A stretch of 51,177 nucleotides of DNA. It comes from Bacteroidota bacterium. Its GTDB lineage: Bacteria > Bacteroidota > Bacteroidia > Chitinophagales > Chitinophagaceae. The position numbers were made by a program, and so were the translations under genes. Below are positions 17,993 to 27,218 of the stretch, in pieces (positions within the stretch are counted from its first letter, which is position 1; every line of letters begins with the position of its first letter). The notes below the pieces were generated by a model. The model saw nothing but the letters and a program-made list of their open reading frames with translations, searched no databases and was not told where the DNA came from. The stretch covers positions 1-51,177 of the forward strand of contig JABDGS010000017.1 of NCBI GenBank assembly GCA_013285915.1, read 5' to 3'.

Positions 17993-18910
17993 ATGACTAC
18001 TCCGAAACAAAATAAAGACGCTTTAGGCAAAGGCATCAGAAGCCTTTTGCAGAATATTGACGCAGACCTTAAAACTACAGGCGGCACCTTAAAAACTGCG
18101 GTTGTTGAACAGGTTACCAGTGTAACACGCATACCGCTTGAAAATATACAAACCAATCCTAAAAACCCGCGGCGCGATTTTGATGAGCAGGCATTGAACG
18201 AATTGGCAGGCAGCATAAAGCTGCACGATATTATTCAGCCGCTTACGGTATCAAAAATGGCCAATGGCAAATACCAGCTTATTGCGGGTGAAAGAAGGTT
18301 TAGGGCGTCAAAACTTGCCGGCCTTAAAGATGTACCCGCATACATACGCCAGGCTAATGATAATGAGTTGCTTGAGCTGGCCTTACTTGAGAACTTACAG
18401 CGTGAAGACCTTAACGCCATCGAAATTTCACTTAGCTATAAACGTATGATGGATGAACTGCATTATACGCAGGAGCAGGTGGCCGAACGTATGGGCAAGG
18501 AAAGAAGTACCGTTACCAACTACATACGCTTGCTAAAACTGCCGCCTGATATACAGCTTGCTGTACGCAGCAGCACGCTTAGCATGGGCCATGCAAGGGC
18601 GCTGATAAATATTGATACTGTTGACAGGCAGCTGTTTGTTTACAACGAAATAAAAAATAAGCAGCTTAACGTTAGGCAAACGGAAGAGCTGGTGCGCAAA
18701 ATGTATAAGGAAAAGCCCGGTGTTAAATCTTCTGCAAAATCTTCTTTGCCACCCGCTTATAAAAGAATTGAAGATAATTTAGCGTCACATTTTGCTACTA
18801 AAGTAAAACTTGCACACAGCAAAAGCGGTCATGGCAGCATTACAATTGAATATTATTCGCTTGAAGAGCTTAACAAGCTGTTAGAACAAATGGATGTGCA
18901 GGCAGTATAA
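17993..18910 (+). CDS. parB: Chromosome-partitioning protein ParB (Spo0J), CTPase and parS binding
   Basis: A 305-residue ParB protein. The N-terminal CTPase/ParB domain (about 35–130) includes NPRRDFDEQALNELAGSI, then GERRFRASKLAGLKDVPAYI (the GERRxRA box that binds CTP). The central HTH (about 150–200) reads EQVAERMGKERSTVTNYIRLLKLP and recognises parS. The C-terminal 60 residues form the dimerisation domain. ParB dimers load at parS as sliding clamps and recruit ParA and SMC. No parS-like site (TGTTTCACGTGAAACA) was found in the window. Four bases separate its stop from the start of the DUF5683 gene, so they are likely co-transcribed. Confidence 0.96.
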   Translation: MTTPKQNKDALGKGIRSLLQNIDADLKTTGGTLKTAVVEQVTSVTRIPLENIQTNPKNPRRDFDEQALNELAGSIKLHDIIQPLTVSKMANGKYQLIAGERRFRASKLAGLKDVPAYIRQANDNELLELALLENLQREDLNAIEISLSYKRMMDELHYTQEQVAERMGKERSTVTNYIRLLKLPPDIQLAVRSSTLSMGHARALINIDTVDRQLFVYNEIKNKQLNVRQTEELVRKMYKEKPGVKSSAKSSLPPAYKRIEDNLASHFATKVKLAHSKSGHGSITIEYYSLEELNKLLEQMDVQAV

Positions 18911-18913
18911 AAT

Positions 18914-19600
18914 ATGCGTTGGTTTTATTCCGTCATACTATTTTCTTTCCTAACAGTTTCCGCCTGCGCGCAGGATTCTTCTAAAATACATTTCAGCCCC
19001 TTATTGCCTGATACCACCCGAAAAATTGGTACAATAAAAAAAATACAGCAGCCAGATACCATTGCAAACGCACCGGCCGCGCCAGATTCCCTTCTCAAGC
19101 CGAAGCACGATCCCCATAAAGCAACAATGCGCTCATTAATTTTACCGGGCTGGGGGCAGGCATACAACCACGAATACTGGAAAATTCCGCTTGTTTATGC
19201 AGCCATTGGCATACCCATTGGCACATATTTTTATAACAATACCTGGTATAAACGCACGAGGGATGCATATACCATAGTGATAAATAACGACACTGCAAAT
19301 TTTGGCAAAGTAAACCCCAAGCTGTTTTATAATGGTTACCCAATTGATGCTGCATCGTTGCAACGGTACCGTAACGAGTTCAGGCAGTCGCGTGATTATT
19401 CGCTGCTTATTACGCTGTTTGCATGGGGGCTAAATGTAGTTGATGCAACCGTTTTTGGCCACCTGAAACAGTTTGATGTAAGCGACGACCTGTCAATGAA
19501 AATACAACCTTCATACAACCCGGTTAACAACTCCACAAATCTTGGGTTTGTGTTTAATTTTAAACCAAAGCAGCATAAAATGCTGGGCTACGCACCTTAG
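18914..19600 (+). CDS. DUF5683 domain-containing exported protein
   Basis: A 228-residue protein with an N-terminal signal peptide (cleavage near CAQ, about residue 20), a Pro/Ala-rich linker, and the DUF5683 domain from about residue 70. Recognisable segments are MRSLILPGWGQAYNHEYW and a membrane helix just after (PLVYAAIGIPIGTYFYNN), with a second hydrophobic stretch near YSLLITLFAWGLNVVDATV. The family is confined largely to Bacteroidota and is regularly encoded between parB and dapB; its function is unknown. It is tightly linked to parB (3-bp gap). Confidence 0.88.
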   Translation: MRWFYSVILFSFLTVSACAQDSSKIHFSPLLPDTTRKIGTIKKIQQPDTIANAPAAPDSLLKPKHDPHKATMRSLILPGWGQAYNHEYWKIPLVYAAIGIPIGTYFYNNTWYKRTRDAYTIVINNDTANFGKVNPKLFYNGYPIDAASLQRYRNEFRQSRDYSLLITLFAWGLNVVDATVFGHLKQFDVSDDLSMKIQPSYNPVNNSTNLGFVFNFKPKQHKMLGYAP

Positions 19601-19692
19601 TAATTTGTTAGTGATTTTAAAGCGCTGCTTACAGCAAATTCAAACCGCTTTGCATTAATTTCGCGCTGCAACTGTAATAAATTATTTTTTGT

Positions 19693-20409
19693 ATGAAGAT
19701 CGCGCTGATAGGCTATGGTAAAATGGGCCATGCCATTGAAGAAATCGCCGTTTTAAAAGGCCATGAAATTATTTTGAGAATTGGCATTGAGAATGCAGAA
19801 GAATTTACAATTGATGCTGTAAAGCACGCCGGTGTTGCCATTGAATTCACCGGCCCGCACAGTGCTGCGGAAAACATAAAAAAATGTATTGATGCAGGCG
19901 TGGCTGTGGTTTGCGGTTCAACAGGCTGGCTGGCACGGTATGATGAAATAATACAATATTGCAACAGTAAAAATGGTGCATTTTTATACGCCAGTAATTT
20001 TAGCGTTGGTGTAAATATTTTCTTTGAATTAAATACTTACTTAGCCAAACTAATGGCGCCATATAATAACTACGATGTATCGCTGGAAGAAATTCATCAT
20101 ACACAAAAAAGAGATTCACCCAGCGGAACCGCCATTACCCTTGCAGAACAGGTGCTGCAGCACATAAAAACAAAAAAACAATGGGTAAACCATATCAGCG
20201 ATAATATTAGTGAGCTTGAAATTATAAGCGAACGGGTTGACCCGGCCCCTGGCACCCATAAAATAAAATACACATCTGCCATTGACGATATTGAGATAAT
20301 ACATACTGCCCATAACCGTAAGGGCTTTGCCAGTGGCGCTGTACTTGCCGCTGAGTTTTTAAATGGCAAAAAAGGTATTTACAGCATGAAAAATGTGCTG
20401 GGTTTTTAA
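19693..20409 (+). CDS. dapB: 4-hydroxy-tetrahydrodipicolinate reductase
   Basis: A 238-residue DapB, which reduces the dihydrodipicolinate precursor with NAD(P)H in the lysine and meso-diaminopimelate pathway, so it also serves peptidoglycan synthesis. The N-terminal nucleotide-binding motif is LIGYGKMGHAIEE and the catalytic/substrate-binding signature EEIHHTQKRDSPSGTA is well conserved. Length is in the short Bacteroidota range (E. coli is about 273). It follows DUF5683 after 92 bp and completes the conserved parA–parB–DUF5683–dapB order. Cytosolic homotetramer by family knowledge. Confidence 0.95.
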   Translation: MKIALIGYGKMGHAIEEIAVLKGHEIILRIGIENAEEFTIDAVKHAGVAIEFTGPHSAAENIKKCIDAGVAVVCGSTGWLARYDEIIQYCNSKNGAFLYASNFSVGVNIFFELNTYLAKLMAPYNNYDVSLEEIHHTQKRDSPSGTAITLAEQVLQHIKTKKQWVNHISDNISELEIISERVDPAPGTHKIKYTSAIDDIEIIHTAHNRKGFASGAVLAAEFLNGKKGIYSMKNVLGF

Positions 20410-20607
20410 TATAAATTATTTATTAAAAGTCAATATAACTCAATCCGCTTTCTTATTCATTAACAGTCCATTAGCATAGCAGCACCTTTCGGCATTGTCC
20501 TGCACAAAAAGGCCTGTTTCAGGGCTATCGCCACTTTAGTCAAAAATTAAATAAATAATTAAGCTTTTCTTCAGCCCTGTGTTGTTTTAAATCTTTATAT
20601 TTATTTT

Positions 20608-20752
20608 ATACCAATCAGACTTTAAAAATACGTGCTCTTCTCCACAATCTCGTCGGGCCCTTCTCCTCGCGGAGAAGCCCGCCCGTGCCGGGACGGACGG
20701 GGGGTTAGGGGATGAGGCGAATAAAAAGGCAATTCTAAAGTTTAATTGGTAT
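20608..20752. mobile_element. MITE-like element with imperfect terminal inverted repeats
   Basis: A 145-bp element bounded by ATACCAATCAGACTTTA (20608–20624) and TAAAGTTTAATTGGTAT (20736–20752), which match as inverted repeats at 14 of 17 positions. Inside is GC-rich sequence with a strong hairpin CTTCTCC-TCGC-GGAGAAG (about 20661–20678) and a G-run. It encodes nothing. It ends 22 bp before the start codon of the TPR histidine kinase, so that gene's promoter must lie in or before the element. The rest of the 365-bp gap after dapB shows no other feature. No target-site duplication is clear. Confidence 0.6.
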
Positions 20753-20774
20753 TATACCCCGATTGCATTTGCTT

Positions 20775-22700
20775 ATGAGATACTTTTTAATCCCCCTGCT
20801 GGCGGTTTTTTTCATTCATTCCGCCAATGCGCAGCCTGGCAATAAAATAATTGACAGTCTTGAAAAACTTGTTTCAACTCAACAGGATTCTGCACTTGCA
20901 AAAACATATAATGAGCTAACGTGGCAGTACAGGCTTGTTGACAGGATCAGGGCTATTGAATATGGCAACAAAGCTATTGAGCTTGCCAAAAAAATACATT
21001 TCCCCGCAAGCATAGCACAGGCATACAATGACCTTGGAATTATTTACTACGACGAAGAAAATTATGATACGGCCATTCAGTTGTACCAGCAGGCAATGCC
21101 TATCCGCCAGCAATTACGTGATGAGCTGGGTATTGCCAAGTTATACAATAAAATTGGAGTGGTTTACCAAAGAGAGGGCAAGTTTGAGAACGCGGAAGAT
21201 GCACAGCAAAAGGCCCTGGCCATTTTTAAAAAATACAATAACGACTTTGGGGTATCTTATTCGCTTAACAATATCGGCATTATTAACCAGAATATGGGCA
21301 GGTATGATGAGGCAATTAAATACCAGGAAGAATCAATTGCCCTTAAGGAGAAAATTCGCGATAAAATAGGGCTTGCTGGCAGCTATGTTAACGTGGGTAA
21401 TATTTACCTGTTGCAAAAAAATTTTGGTAAGGCGAGGGAATACTATACAAAAGGGGTTGAAATATCACGGCAGTTGGGCAATAAGGAATATCTTTCAAAC
21501 GCGCTGAATAACCTGGGTAATTTTTATGTGCAAACAAAGGAATACAACAATGCCGTACAGGCGGTTGATGAATCGTTCCAGATACGGCAAACACTGGGTG
21601 ATACAAAGGGCATGGTTAGCTGTCTTAACAATAAAGCGAGTGTTTTTTTAGATGAAAAAAAATTCGACAGCGCAGAAACCACCTTAAGGTTTGCGTTGCA
21701 AAAAGGCGTAACAGCCGTTAACTGCCGGCTGGAAGTTAGCCAGGCATATCTTGAATTTGCCAAATTATACGAGCAGCAAAACAAAGCAACCCAGGCTTTG
21801 GACATGTACAAGTTATACGCCAATACAAAAGACTCCATTTATACCGATGGCCTGAGCAAAAATTTTGCTTCGCAGGAAGTAAAATATAAAACGCTTGAAA
21901 AAGAAAAGCAGATACAGGAACAACAGTTCCAGATAACCAAACGCAATTATTTTATCTGGGCAATTTCGGGGCTGCTGCTGCTGGGCGGTATGCTGGGTTA
22001 CTCATCTTACCGGCGGTACCGTTTGCACCAGCAGGCCAAACTGCAGGCTGAAATAGTAAAACAGCAGGATATGGCCACCAGGGCAGTAATATCAGCCGAA
22101 GAAAATGAACGTAAGCGTATTGCTGCAGAATTACATGACGGTGTGGGCCAGATGATGAGCGCGGCAAAAATGAACCTCTCCTCTATTGAAAGCGAAATAG
22201 CCTTTACCTCCGAAGAACAGAAAACAAGGTTTGACAAAGTGGTTTCACTTATTGATGAAAGTTGCGGTGAGGTACGCACGGTATCGCATAACATGATGCC
22301 AAATGCATTGCTAAAAGCGGGTTTAGCCTTAGCGGTGCGCGAATTTATTGACAAGATCGATGAAGCAGTTATTCATATAAGCCTGCACTCCGAAGGCTTG
22401 AATGAAAAAATTGATTCAAACATTGAAACAGTGCTATACAGGGTTATACAGGAATGTGTAAACAATGTTATAAAACACGCTGCAGCCGGCAGGCTTGATA
22501 TATCGTTAATTAAAGACGAAGAAGGCGTGCACGCCGTTATTGAAGATAATGGCCGTGGCTTTGATGCCCGCAATAAAAGCAATTTTGAAGGCATTGGTTT
22601 AAAAAATATACAAAGCCGCATTAATTACCTGAAAGGTACTGTGGAGTGGGATTCGGCGCCGGGTAAAGGCACGGTTGTAGCTATTTATGTTCCCCTGTAA
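20775..22700 (+). CDS. TPR-domain sensor histidine kinase (NarX/LiaS-type), paralogue 1
   Basis: A 641-residue kinase with signal peptide (MRYFLIPLLAVFFIHSANAQ), a periplasmic region of about six to seven tetratricopeptide repeats (about 40–350), one membrane helix near 392–412 (IWAISGLLLLGGMLGY), and a cytosolic HisKA_3 domain with phospho-acceptor His454 in AAELHDGVGQMM. The ATPase domain shows DNGRGF and the C-terminal GKGTVVAIYVPL. The start is set at ATG 20775; a TTG four codons upstream is less likely. Its substrate is presumably the NarL-type regulator two genes on. Only 16 bp separate it from paralogue 2. Signals sensed by the TPR region are unknown. A MITE-like element lies directly upstream. 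Confidence 0.92.
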   Translation: MRYFLIPLLAVFFIHSANAQPGNKIIDSLEKLVSTQQDSALAKTYNELTWQYRLVDRIRAIEYGNKAIELAKKIHFPASIAQAYNDLGIIYYDEENYDTAIQLYQQAMPIRQQLRDELGIAKLYNKIGVVYQREGKFENAEDAQQKALAIFKKYNNDFGVSYSLNNIGIINQNMGRYDEAIKYQEESIALKEKIRDKIGLAGSYVNVGNIYLLQKNFGKAREYYTKGVEISRQLGNKEYLSNALNNLGNFYVQTKEYNNAVQAVDESFQIRQTLGDTKGMVSCLNNKASVFLDEKKFDSAETTLRFALQKGVTAVNCRLEVSQAYLEFAKLYEQQNKATQALDMYKLYANTKDSIYTDGLSKNFASQEVKYKTLEKEKQIQEQQFQITKRNYFIWAISGLLLLGGMLGYSSYRRYRLHQQAKLQAEIVKQQDMATRAVISAEENERKRIAAELHDGVGQMMSAAKMNLSSIESEIAFTSEEQKTRFDKVVSLIDESCGEVRTVSHNMMPNALLKAGLALAVREFIDKIDEAVIHISLHSEGLNEKIDSNIETVLYRVIQECVNNVIKHAAAGRLDISLIKDEEGVHAVIEDNGRGFDARNKSNFEGIGLKNIQSRINYLKGTVEWDSAPGKGTVVAIYVPL

Positions 22701-22716
22701 ATATTTGTGGTAAAGC

Positions 22717-24534
22717 ATGCTTAAAGCACTATATATATGGTTTCTGTTGCTGCTACCCTGCTGCAAATTGCTGGCACAGCAAAAGGAAACAGACAGCCTT
22801 GAAAGCATGCTAAAAACCTCCACAAACGATTCTGTTGTAATGCTGGCTTATATGCAGCTTGCCACCACTTTCAGTTTAAAAAATTTTGACAGCAACCTTT
22901 ATTACGCAAAAAAGGGGTTTGATCTTGCTGTTAAAAAAAATGATGTAATAAAAAAAGGCATCTTCTATAACAATATCGGCTCAGCCTTTTATTTTAAAGG
23001 CTTATTTGACAGTGCCGCAGGCTATTACTACAAGTCAGTGGGCGTGCTGCAATCCGCCGGCGCGCTTAAGCCGCTCGCCGCAACATATAACGGCCTCGCA
23101 AAGCTGTACCGCAAAACGGGTGCTTACCCCAGGGCCCTAAATTTTTATGGCAAGGCAATAAATATATATGAGTCGCTTAATGATTATGATAATCTTTCAA
23201 GCATGTATAATGAGTGCGGGGTTGTATATGAATTTGAAAATAAGCCGGATGATGCTTTACAGTATTATAACAAATCGCTGGAGTTAAAGAAAAAAATAAA
23301 CGACTCAACGGGCATTGCCTATGCGTTAAGTTTTATCGCGGGCATTTACAACCAGCAAAAAAAATACAGCCTTGCAGAAAACTTTGCCAGGCAATCGCTC
23401 GCCATCAGGCAACACTTAAAAGATTCATTCGCTATCGCTTTGTCGTACTCCGATTTTGGTGATGTTTACCAGGCTGAAGGCCAATACAACAAAGCAAAAG
23501 AAAGCTACACGGCGAGTAATAATTATGTACGCAATATGCACTACCCCGACTTTGTTTCATCAAACCTGCAGCAATTGTCAGGCGTAGCTTACAAACAAAA
23601 TGATTTTAAAGCCGCGTTTGACTATTACAAACAGGCCACTGCAATTAAAGATTCTGTTTTTCGGCTTGAATCTGCAAAGCAGGTTGAAGAACTTTCTGCC
23701 AAATACGAGACCGCTGAAAAAGAAGAAACCATACAGCGGCAAAAATTCCAGATAAGTAAACGTAATTATTTTTTATGGGCTACATCGGGGTTGTTATTAT
23801 TGGGCGGTATGCTTGGCTATTCATCTTACAGGCGTTATCGCTTAAAACAACAGGCGAAACTGCAGGCTGAAATTGTACGCCAGCAAGATCTTGCAACAAG
23901 GGCTGTTTTAACCGCCGAAGAAACTGAACGCAAACGCATAGCTGCCGAGCTGCACGACGGGGTGGGCCAAATGATGAGCGCGGCGAGAATGAATTTATCG
24001 TCGATAGAAGACGAGATACAATTTGTATCTGCAGAGCAAAAAGATAAATTTAACACAGTGCTTGGCCTTATTGATGACAGTTGCAACGAGGTACGCACCG
24101 TTTCGCACAACATGATGCCCAACGCGTTATTAAAAGCGGGCCTGGCTTTGGCGGTACGCGAGTTTATTGATAAGATTGATAAAAAGGTCATCCGCATAAC
24201 CTTGCACGCAGAGGGGCTGAGCGAAAAATTAGATTCAAGTGTTGAAACAGTATTGTACCGGGTTATACAGGAATGCGTAAACAATGTAATAAAACATGCC
24301 GAAGCAAGTAAGCTTGATATATCGTTGATCCTGGAAATAACTGTATCAAAAGACGGAAAAAATATAAATGTTACTATTGAGGACAACGGTAAAGGGTTTG
24401 ATACACGCAGGGTTTTTGAAGGCATTGGCTTAAAAAATATCCAAAGCCGTATAAACTATCTTAAAGGTACCGTGGAATGGGATTCGGCCCCGGGCAAAGG
24501 CACTGTAGTAGCTATTTATGTTCCGCTATCATAA
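22717..24534 (+). CDS. TPR-domain sensor histidine kinase, paralogue 2
   Basis: A 605-residue kinase built like its upstream neighbour: signal peptide (MLKALYIWFLLLLPCCKLLAQQ), a shorter set of periplasmic TPRs (about 60–320), a membrane helix (LWATSGLLLLGGMLGY), HisKA_3 with His413 in AAELHDGVGQMM, and a HATPase domain with DNGKGF. From the membrane helix to the end it is nearly the same as paralogue 1 (both end GKGTVVAIYVPL plus or minus one residue), while the TPR halves differ widely. This points to tandem duplication followed by sensor divergence. It is 42 bp upstream of the response regulator gene. Confidence 0.92.
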   Translation: MLKALYIWFLLLLPCCKLLAQQKETDSLESMLKTSTNDSVVMLAYMQLATTFSLKNFDSNLYYAKKGFDLAVKKNDVIKKGIFYNNIGSAFYFKGLFDSAAGYYYKSVGVLQSAGALKPLAATYNGLAKLYRKTGAYPRALNFYGKAINIYESLNDYDNLSSMYNECGVVYEFENKPDDALQYYNKSLELKKKINDSTGIAYALSFIAGIYNQQKKYSLAENFARQSLAIRQHLKDSFAIALSYSDFGDVYQAEGQYNKAKESYTASNNYVRNMHYPDFVSSNLQQLSGVAYKQNDFKAAFDYYKQATAIKDSVFRLESAKQVEELSAKYETAEKEETIQRQKFQISKRNYFLWATSGLLLLGGMLGYSSYRRYRLKQQAKLQAEIVRQQDLATRAVLTAEETERKRIAAELHDGVGQMMSAARMNLSSIEDEIQFVSAEQKDKFNTVLGLIDDSCNEVRTVSHNMMPNALLKAGLALAVREFIDKIDKKVIRITLHAEGLSEKLDSSVETVLYRVIQECVNNVIKHAEASKLDISLILEITVSKDGKNINVTIEDNGKGFDTRRVFEGIGLKNIQSRINYLKGTVEWDSAPGKGTVVAIYVPLS

Positions 24535-24576
24535 AATTTGTAATTTCACGTTAACATTACTACCCCCTATGTTGAA

Positions 24577-25212
24577 ATGGAGAAAATAAAACTTGCCATA
24601 GTTGACGACCATCAAATTGTAATAGACGGCATTTCATCATTGCTGGAAGGTTACGATGCATTTACAATTGTGGCCCGTACCACATCTGCTATAAACATGC
24701 TTGACCTGCTGCAAAAACACCCCGTTGACATTTTGCTTACCGATATAATGATGCCCGAAATGAACGGGCGTCAACTGGCGGCCAAAGTAAGGCAACAATA
24801 CCCGGCCATAAAAATTTTGGCCTTAAGCATGAGCGGGCAGGGCGACACAGTGAATGAAATGATAAACAACGCTGATATTGCCGGTTATGTACTTAAAAAT
24901 ATTGGGAAGGAAGAACTTGCACACGCTATTAAAAAAATAGCCGGTGGTGGTATATATTTTAGCGACCAGGTGCTGGATGAATTAACAAAGTTTAGTAACG
25001 TAAGGCGCGAAAATGAAGAGACACACCTAACCCAGCGCGAAGTAGAGATAGTAGGCCTTATTGAAAAAGAAATGTCGAATAAAGAAATAGCCGACAAGCT
25101 GTTTATAAGCGAGCGCACCGTAGAAACCCACCGCAAAAATATCTTTCGTAAAACAAAAACAAACAGTGTTATAGGGCTTATAAAATACGCATACGAGCAT
25201 AAGCTGATATAG
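24577..25212 (+). CDS. NarL/LuxR-family response regulator
   Basis: A 211-residue two-component regulator. The receiver domain (about 1–125) has the acidic pocket in IVDDHQ, phospho-acceptor Asp56 in LLTDIMMPEMNG and the conserved Lys in YVLKNIGKEE. The C-terminal LuxR-type HTH (about 145–208) includes LTQREVEIVGLI and NKEIADKLFISERTVETHRKNIF. It is the last gene of the kinase–kinase–regulator operon and is the obvious partner of both HisKA_3 kinases. Target genes are unknown. Convergent with the AraC gene ending at 25239, 26 bp away. Confidence 0.94.
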   Translation: MEKIKLAIVDDHQIVIDGISSLLEGYDAFTIVARTTSAINMLDLLQKHPVDILLTDIMMPEMNGRQLAAKVRQQYPAIKILALSMSGQGDTVNEMINNADIAGYVLKNIGKEELAHAIKKIAGGGIYFSDQVLDELTKFSNVRRENEETHLTQREVEIVGLIEKEMSNKEIADKLFISERTVETHRKNIFRKTKTNSVIGLIKYAYEHKLI

Positions 25213-25238
25213 CAGCAGCATTTCCTTTCGTTGTTCTT

Positions 25239-26246
25239 TTATACGTCACCCCGCCCTTCCTCAATAAATAACTCGCTGGGCAGCACGCCAAATTCTTTTT
25301 TAAAGCTTGCTGCAAAATGCCCCAGGTTGCTGTAACCAACCATCATTCCAACCTCTTTAATGGCATATTTTTCTTCCATTAAAAGGTCTTTTGCGCGCAT
25401 CATCCTGTTTTTTTGAAAATATTCATATAAGGGCAACCCGTACATAGCTTTAAAATCTTTTTTAAGCTTTGTGGGGCTCATTGTTGAAATTCTGCTAAGT
25501 TCATTTATGGTGGGCGGTGGTACTGAAAAATCCCTTATCAACAGGCTTTCCACTTTTATAAGTCTGCTCACTTCCTCATCCTTAAGCCTGAAGCCGCCTT
25601 CACTAGTTTTCATCCTTTCAGTAAAATGGATCAAAAACCGTTCAAGCAGCAGCAATACCCGGTTTTGTATAAAAGTAAACTTAAGGGGGTGTTCGTCATT
25701 ATTTTTTAAAACATCATTCAGTAAAAGTCTGTACCCCGCGTCAATCGGCTCAGTAGTTATTTTTTTTACCATTTGTGAAAAATAGCTGGCAACAAATTTA
25801 TCAACCACTTCGTGCTGCAATAAATTAAGCAGGTGCTGCTTTTCAAAAATAAGCTTAACCGTACGCACGCGAGTGCCGGCCGGCAGAAGAAATTTTGATT
25901 GTATAAGGCTGTTGGTAAGCAACACCATATTTTGCTGTACTGTTTCAACTTCCTTATCCAGCAATTTTTCAGTGCGCCTCTCGCTGGTTACAAATGTTTC
26001 ATTAAACTGCAGTACAAAAAACTGGTGGTTGGGTGATGGGGAGCGGTACAGGTACAGGTCATCCTTAAAAACAGTATCGCCAAGCATTATGCTTATGCCT
26101 TCCGGCAGCATATACGACGTCATATAGCCAGAGCCATAATTGTCGGGTATAGATAAATAATTTTGCTCTGCTTTGGTATTAAACAGCCGTGCACAGGTTT
26201 GTATAAAGTCGGTGTACACACTATCGCTATATCTCAGCTCTAACAA
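25239..26246 (-). CDS. AraC-family transcriptional regulator, paralogue 1
   Basis: A 335-residue regulator with a C-terminal AraC DNA-binding domain of two HTHs (about 235–330): INELSRISTMSPTKLKKDFK, then a second helix segment AIKEVGMMVGYSNLGHFAASF and the family tail FKKEFGVLPSEL. The N-terminal 230 residues match no sensor domain I recognise. Related in sequence and layout to the next gene upstream, from which it is separated by 24 bp, so it is probably co-transcribed. No membrane segment. Ligand and regulon unknown. Confidence 0.88.
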   Translation of the reverse strand: MLELRYSDSVYTDFIQTCARLFNTKAEQNYLSIPDNYGSGYMTSYMLPEGISIMLGDTVFKDDLYLYRSPSPNHQFFVLQFNETFVTSERRTEKLLDKEVETVQQNMVLLTNSLIQSKFLLPAGTRVRTVKLIFEKQHLLNLLQHEVVDKFVASYFSQMVKKITTEPIDAGYRLLLNDVLKNNDEHPLKFTFIQNRVLLLLERFLIHFTERMKTSEGGFRLKDEEVSRLIKVESLLIRDFSVPPPTINELSRISTMSPTKLKKDFKAMYGLPLYEYFQKNRMMRAKDLLMEEKYAIKEVGMMVGYSNLGHFAASFKKEFGVLPSELFIEEGRGDV

Positions 26247-26270
26247 TCTTTAATTTTAGCTTTAGGGATA

Positions 26271-27209
26271 TTAAATTTCAGCCGGTAGCTGGTCAAATGT
26301 TTTTTTAAATGTTTTTGAAAAGTCGTTCACGCTATTGTAACCTAACTCGTTAGTTATTTGCTGCAAGGTATATTTTTTTGATAAAAGCATGGCCTTTGCT
26401 TTATTCATCCGCTTTTTTTGAAAATATTGATACACAGGCAGTCCATACATTTTCTTAAACAATATTTTCAGCTTGCTTGGGCTCATTGCAGCAATGCGCG
26501 ATAGCTGGTTAATACCCGGCGGCTGCATCGAAAAATCGTTTACCAGCGCCTGCTCAACAAGTTTTAACCGCACAATTTCCTCAGCGTTAAGTTTCAGGTC
26601 TACATGTACATCACTTATTTTTTTGCTCAGCTTTGTAAAAAATCGTTCCATTATAAGCATCGCCCTGTTTTGCACAACAAGGCCTTCAAAGTCTTTATGT
26701 ATATCCGGGTCGGTCATTTCGTTAGCCATTCGGCGGTATTCCACATCCAGCAGTTCGTAATGGTAAGCAGGGGTTTTTAGCGATATAAAGTTTAGTATGG
26801 TATCGCCCATTTCCTCACGCCCAAGCATGCGCTGCAGCCAATCTTTGGTAAGCATTATATTAATGCTTTTTTGGTGCACGTTGGCCGATGCAAGGTGGTA
26901 CCATTCGTTGGTGGTAGTGCCAAAAAAAATGGAGGATTTGGCTGTGCCCGCACTGCCGGCAATATCATCTATCCTGAACGAAAAAAGTTCGGTGGCTGCT
27001 TTTCTTTTAAAAAAAAGCACGTCCTGGCCGGGGATATAATCGTAAATAAGCATTTGCAGGCCGTTAGGTAATTTAAGCAGCCTTATGCTGCCTTCGGCCA
27101 CATCTTCGTTAAAAATAATTGAGTTATCGGTAATTCTTTGCTGCATTACACGCGCAATGTCCCGCAGCAAGTCTTCATAGCTGGTTAGGTTATATTCAAT
27201 CTTGATCAC
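26271..27209 (-). CDS. AraC-family transcriptional regulator, paralogue 2
   Basis: A 312-residue regulator of the same architecture as paralogue 1. The C-terminal HTH pair (about 215–310) reads INQLSRIAAMSPSKLKILFK with YGLPVYQYFQKKRMNKAKAM, then a weaker second HTH TLQQITNELGYNSVNDFSKTF. The N-terminal region is of the same unknown type (it starts with MIKIEYNLTSYEDLLRDIAR). The two proteins look like diverged tandem duplicates. It lies 9 bp downstream of the PspC gene and 24 bp upstream of paralogue 1. Confidence 0.87.
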   Translation of the reverse strand: MIKIEYNLTSYEDLLRDIARVMQQRITDNSIIFNEDVAEGSIRLLKLPNGLQMLIYDYIPGQDVLFFKRKAATELFSFRIDDIAGSAGTAKSSIFFGTTTNEWYHLASANVHQKSINIMLTKDWLQRMLGREEMGDTILNFISLKTPAYHYELLDVEYRRMANEMTDPDIHKDFEGLVVQNRAMLIMERFFTKLSKKISDVHVDLKLNAEEIVRLKLVEQALVNDFSMQPPGINQLSRIAAMSPSKLKILFKKMYGLPVYQYFQKKRMNKAKAMLLSKKYTLQQITNELGYNSVNDFSKTFKKTFDQLPAEI

Positions 27210-27218
27210 GATTGGATT

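Noticed and set aside
16962-18910. parS centromere site near parA–parB
   Set aside because: I looked for TGTTTCACGTGAAACA-like sequence throughout; the only CACGTG strings lie inside genes and lack the flanking GTTTC/GAAAC.
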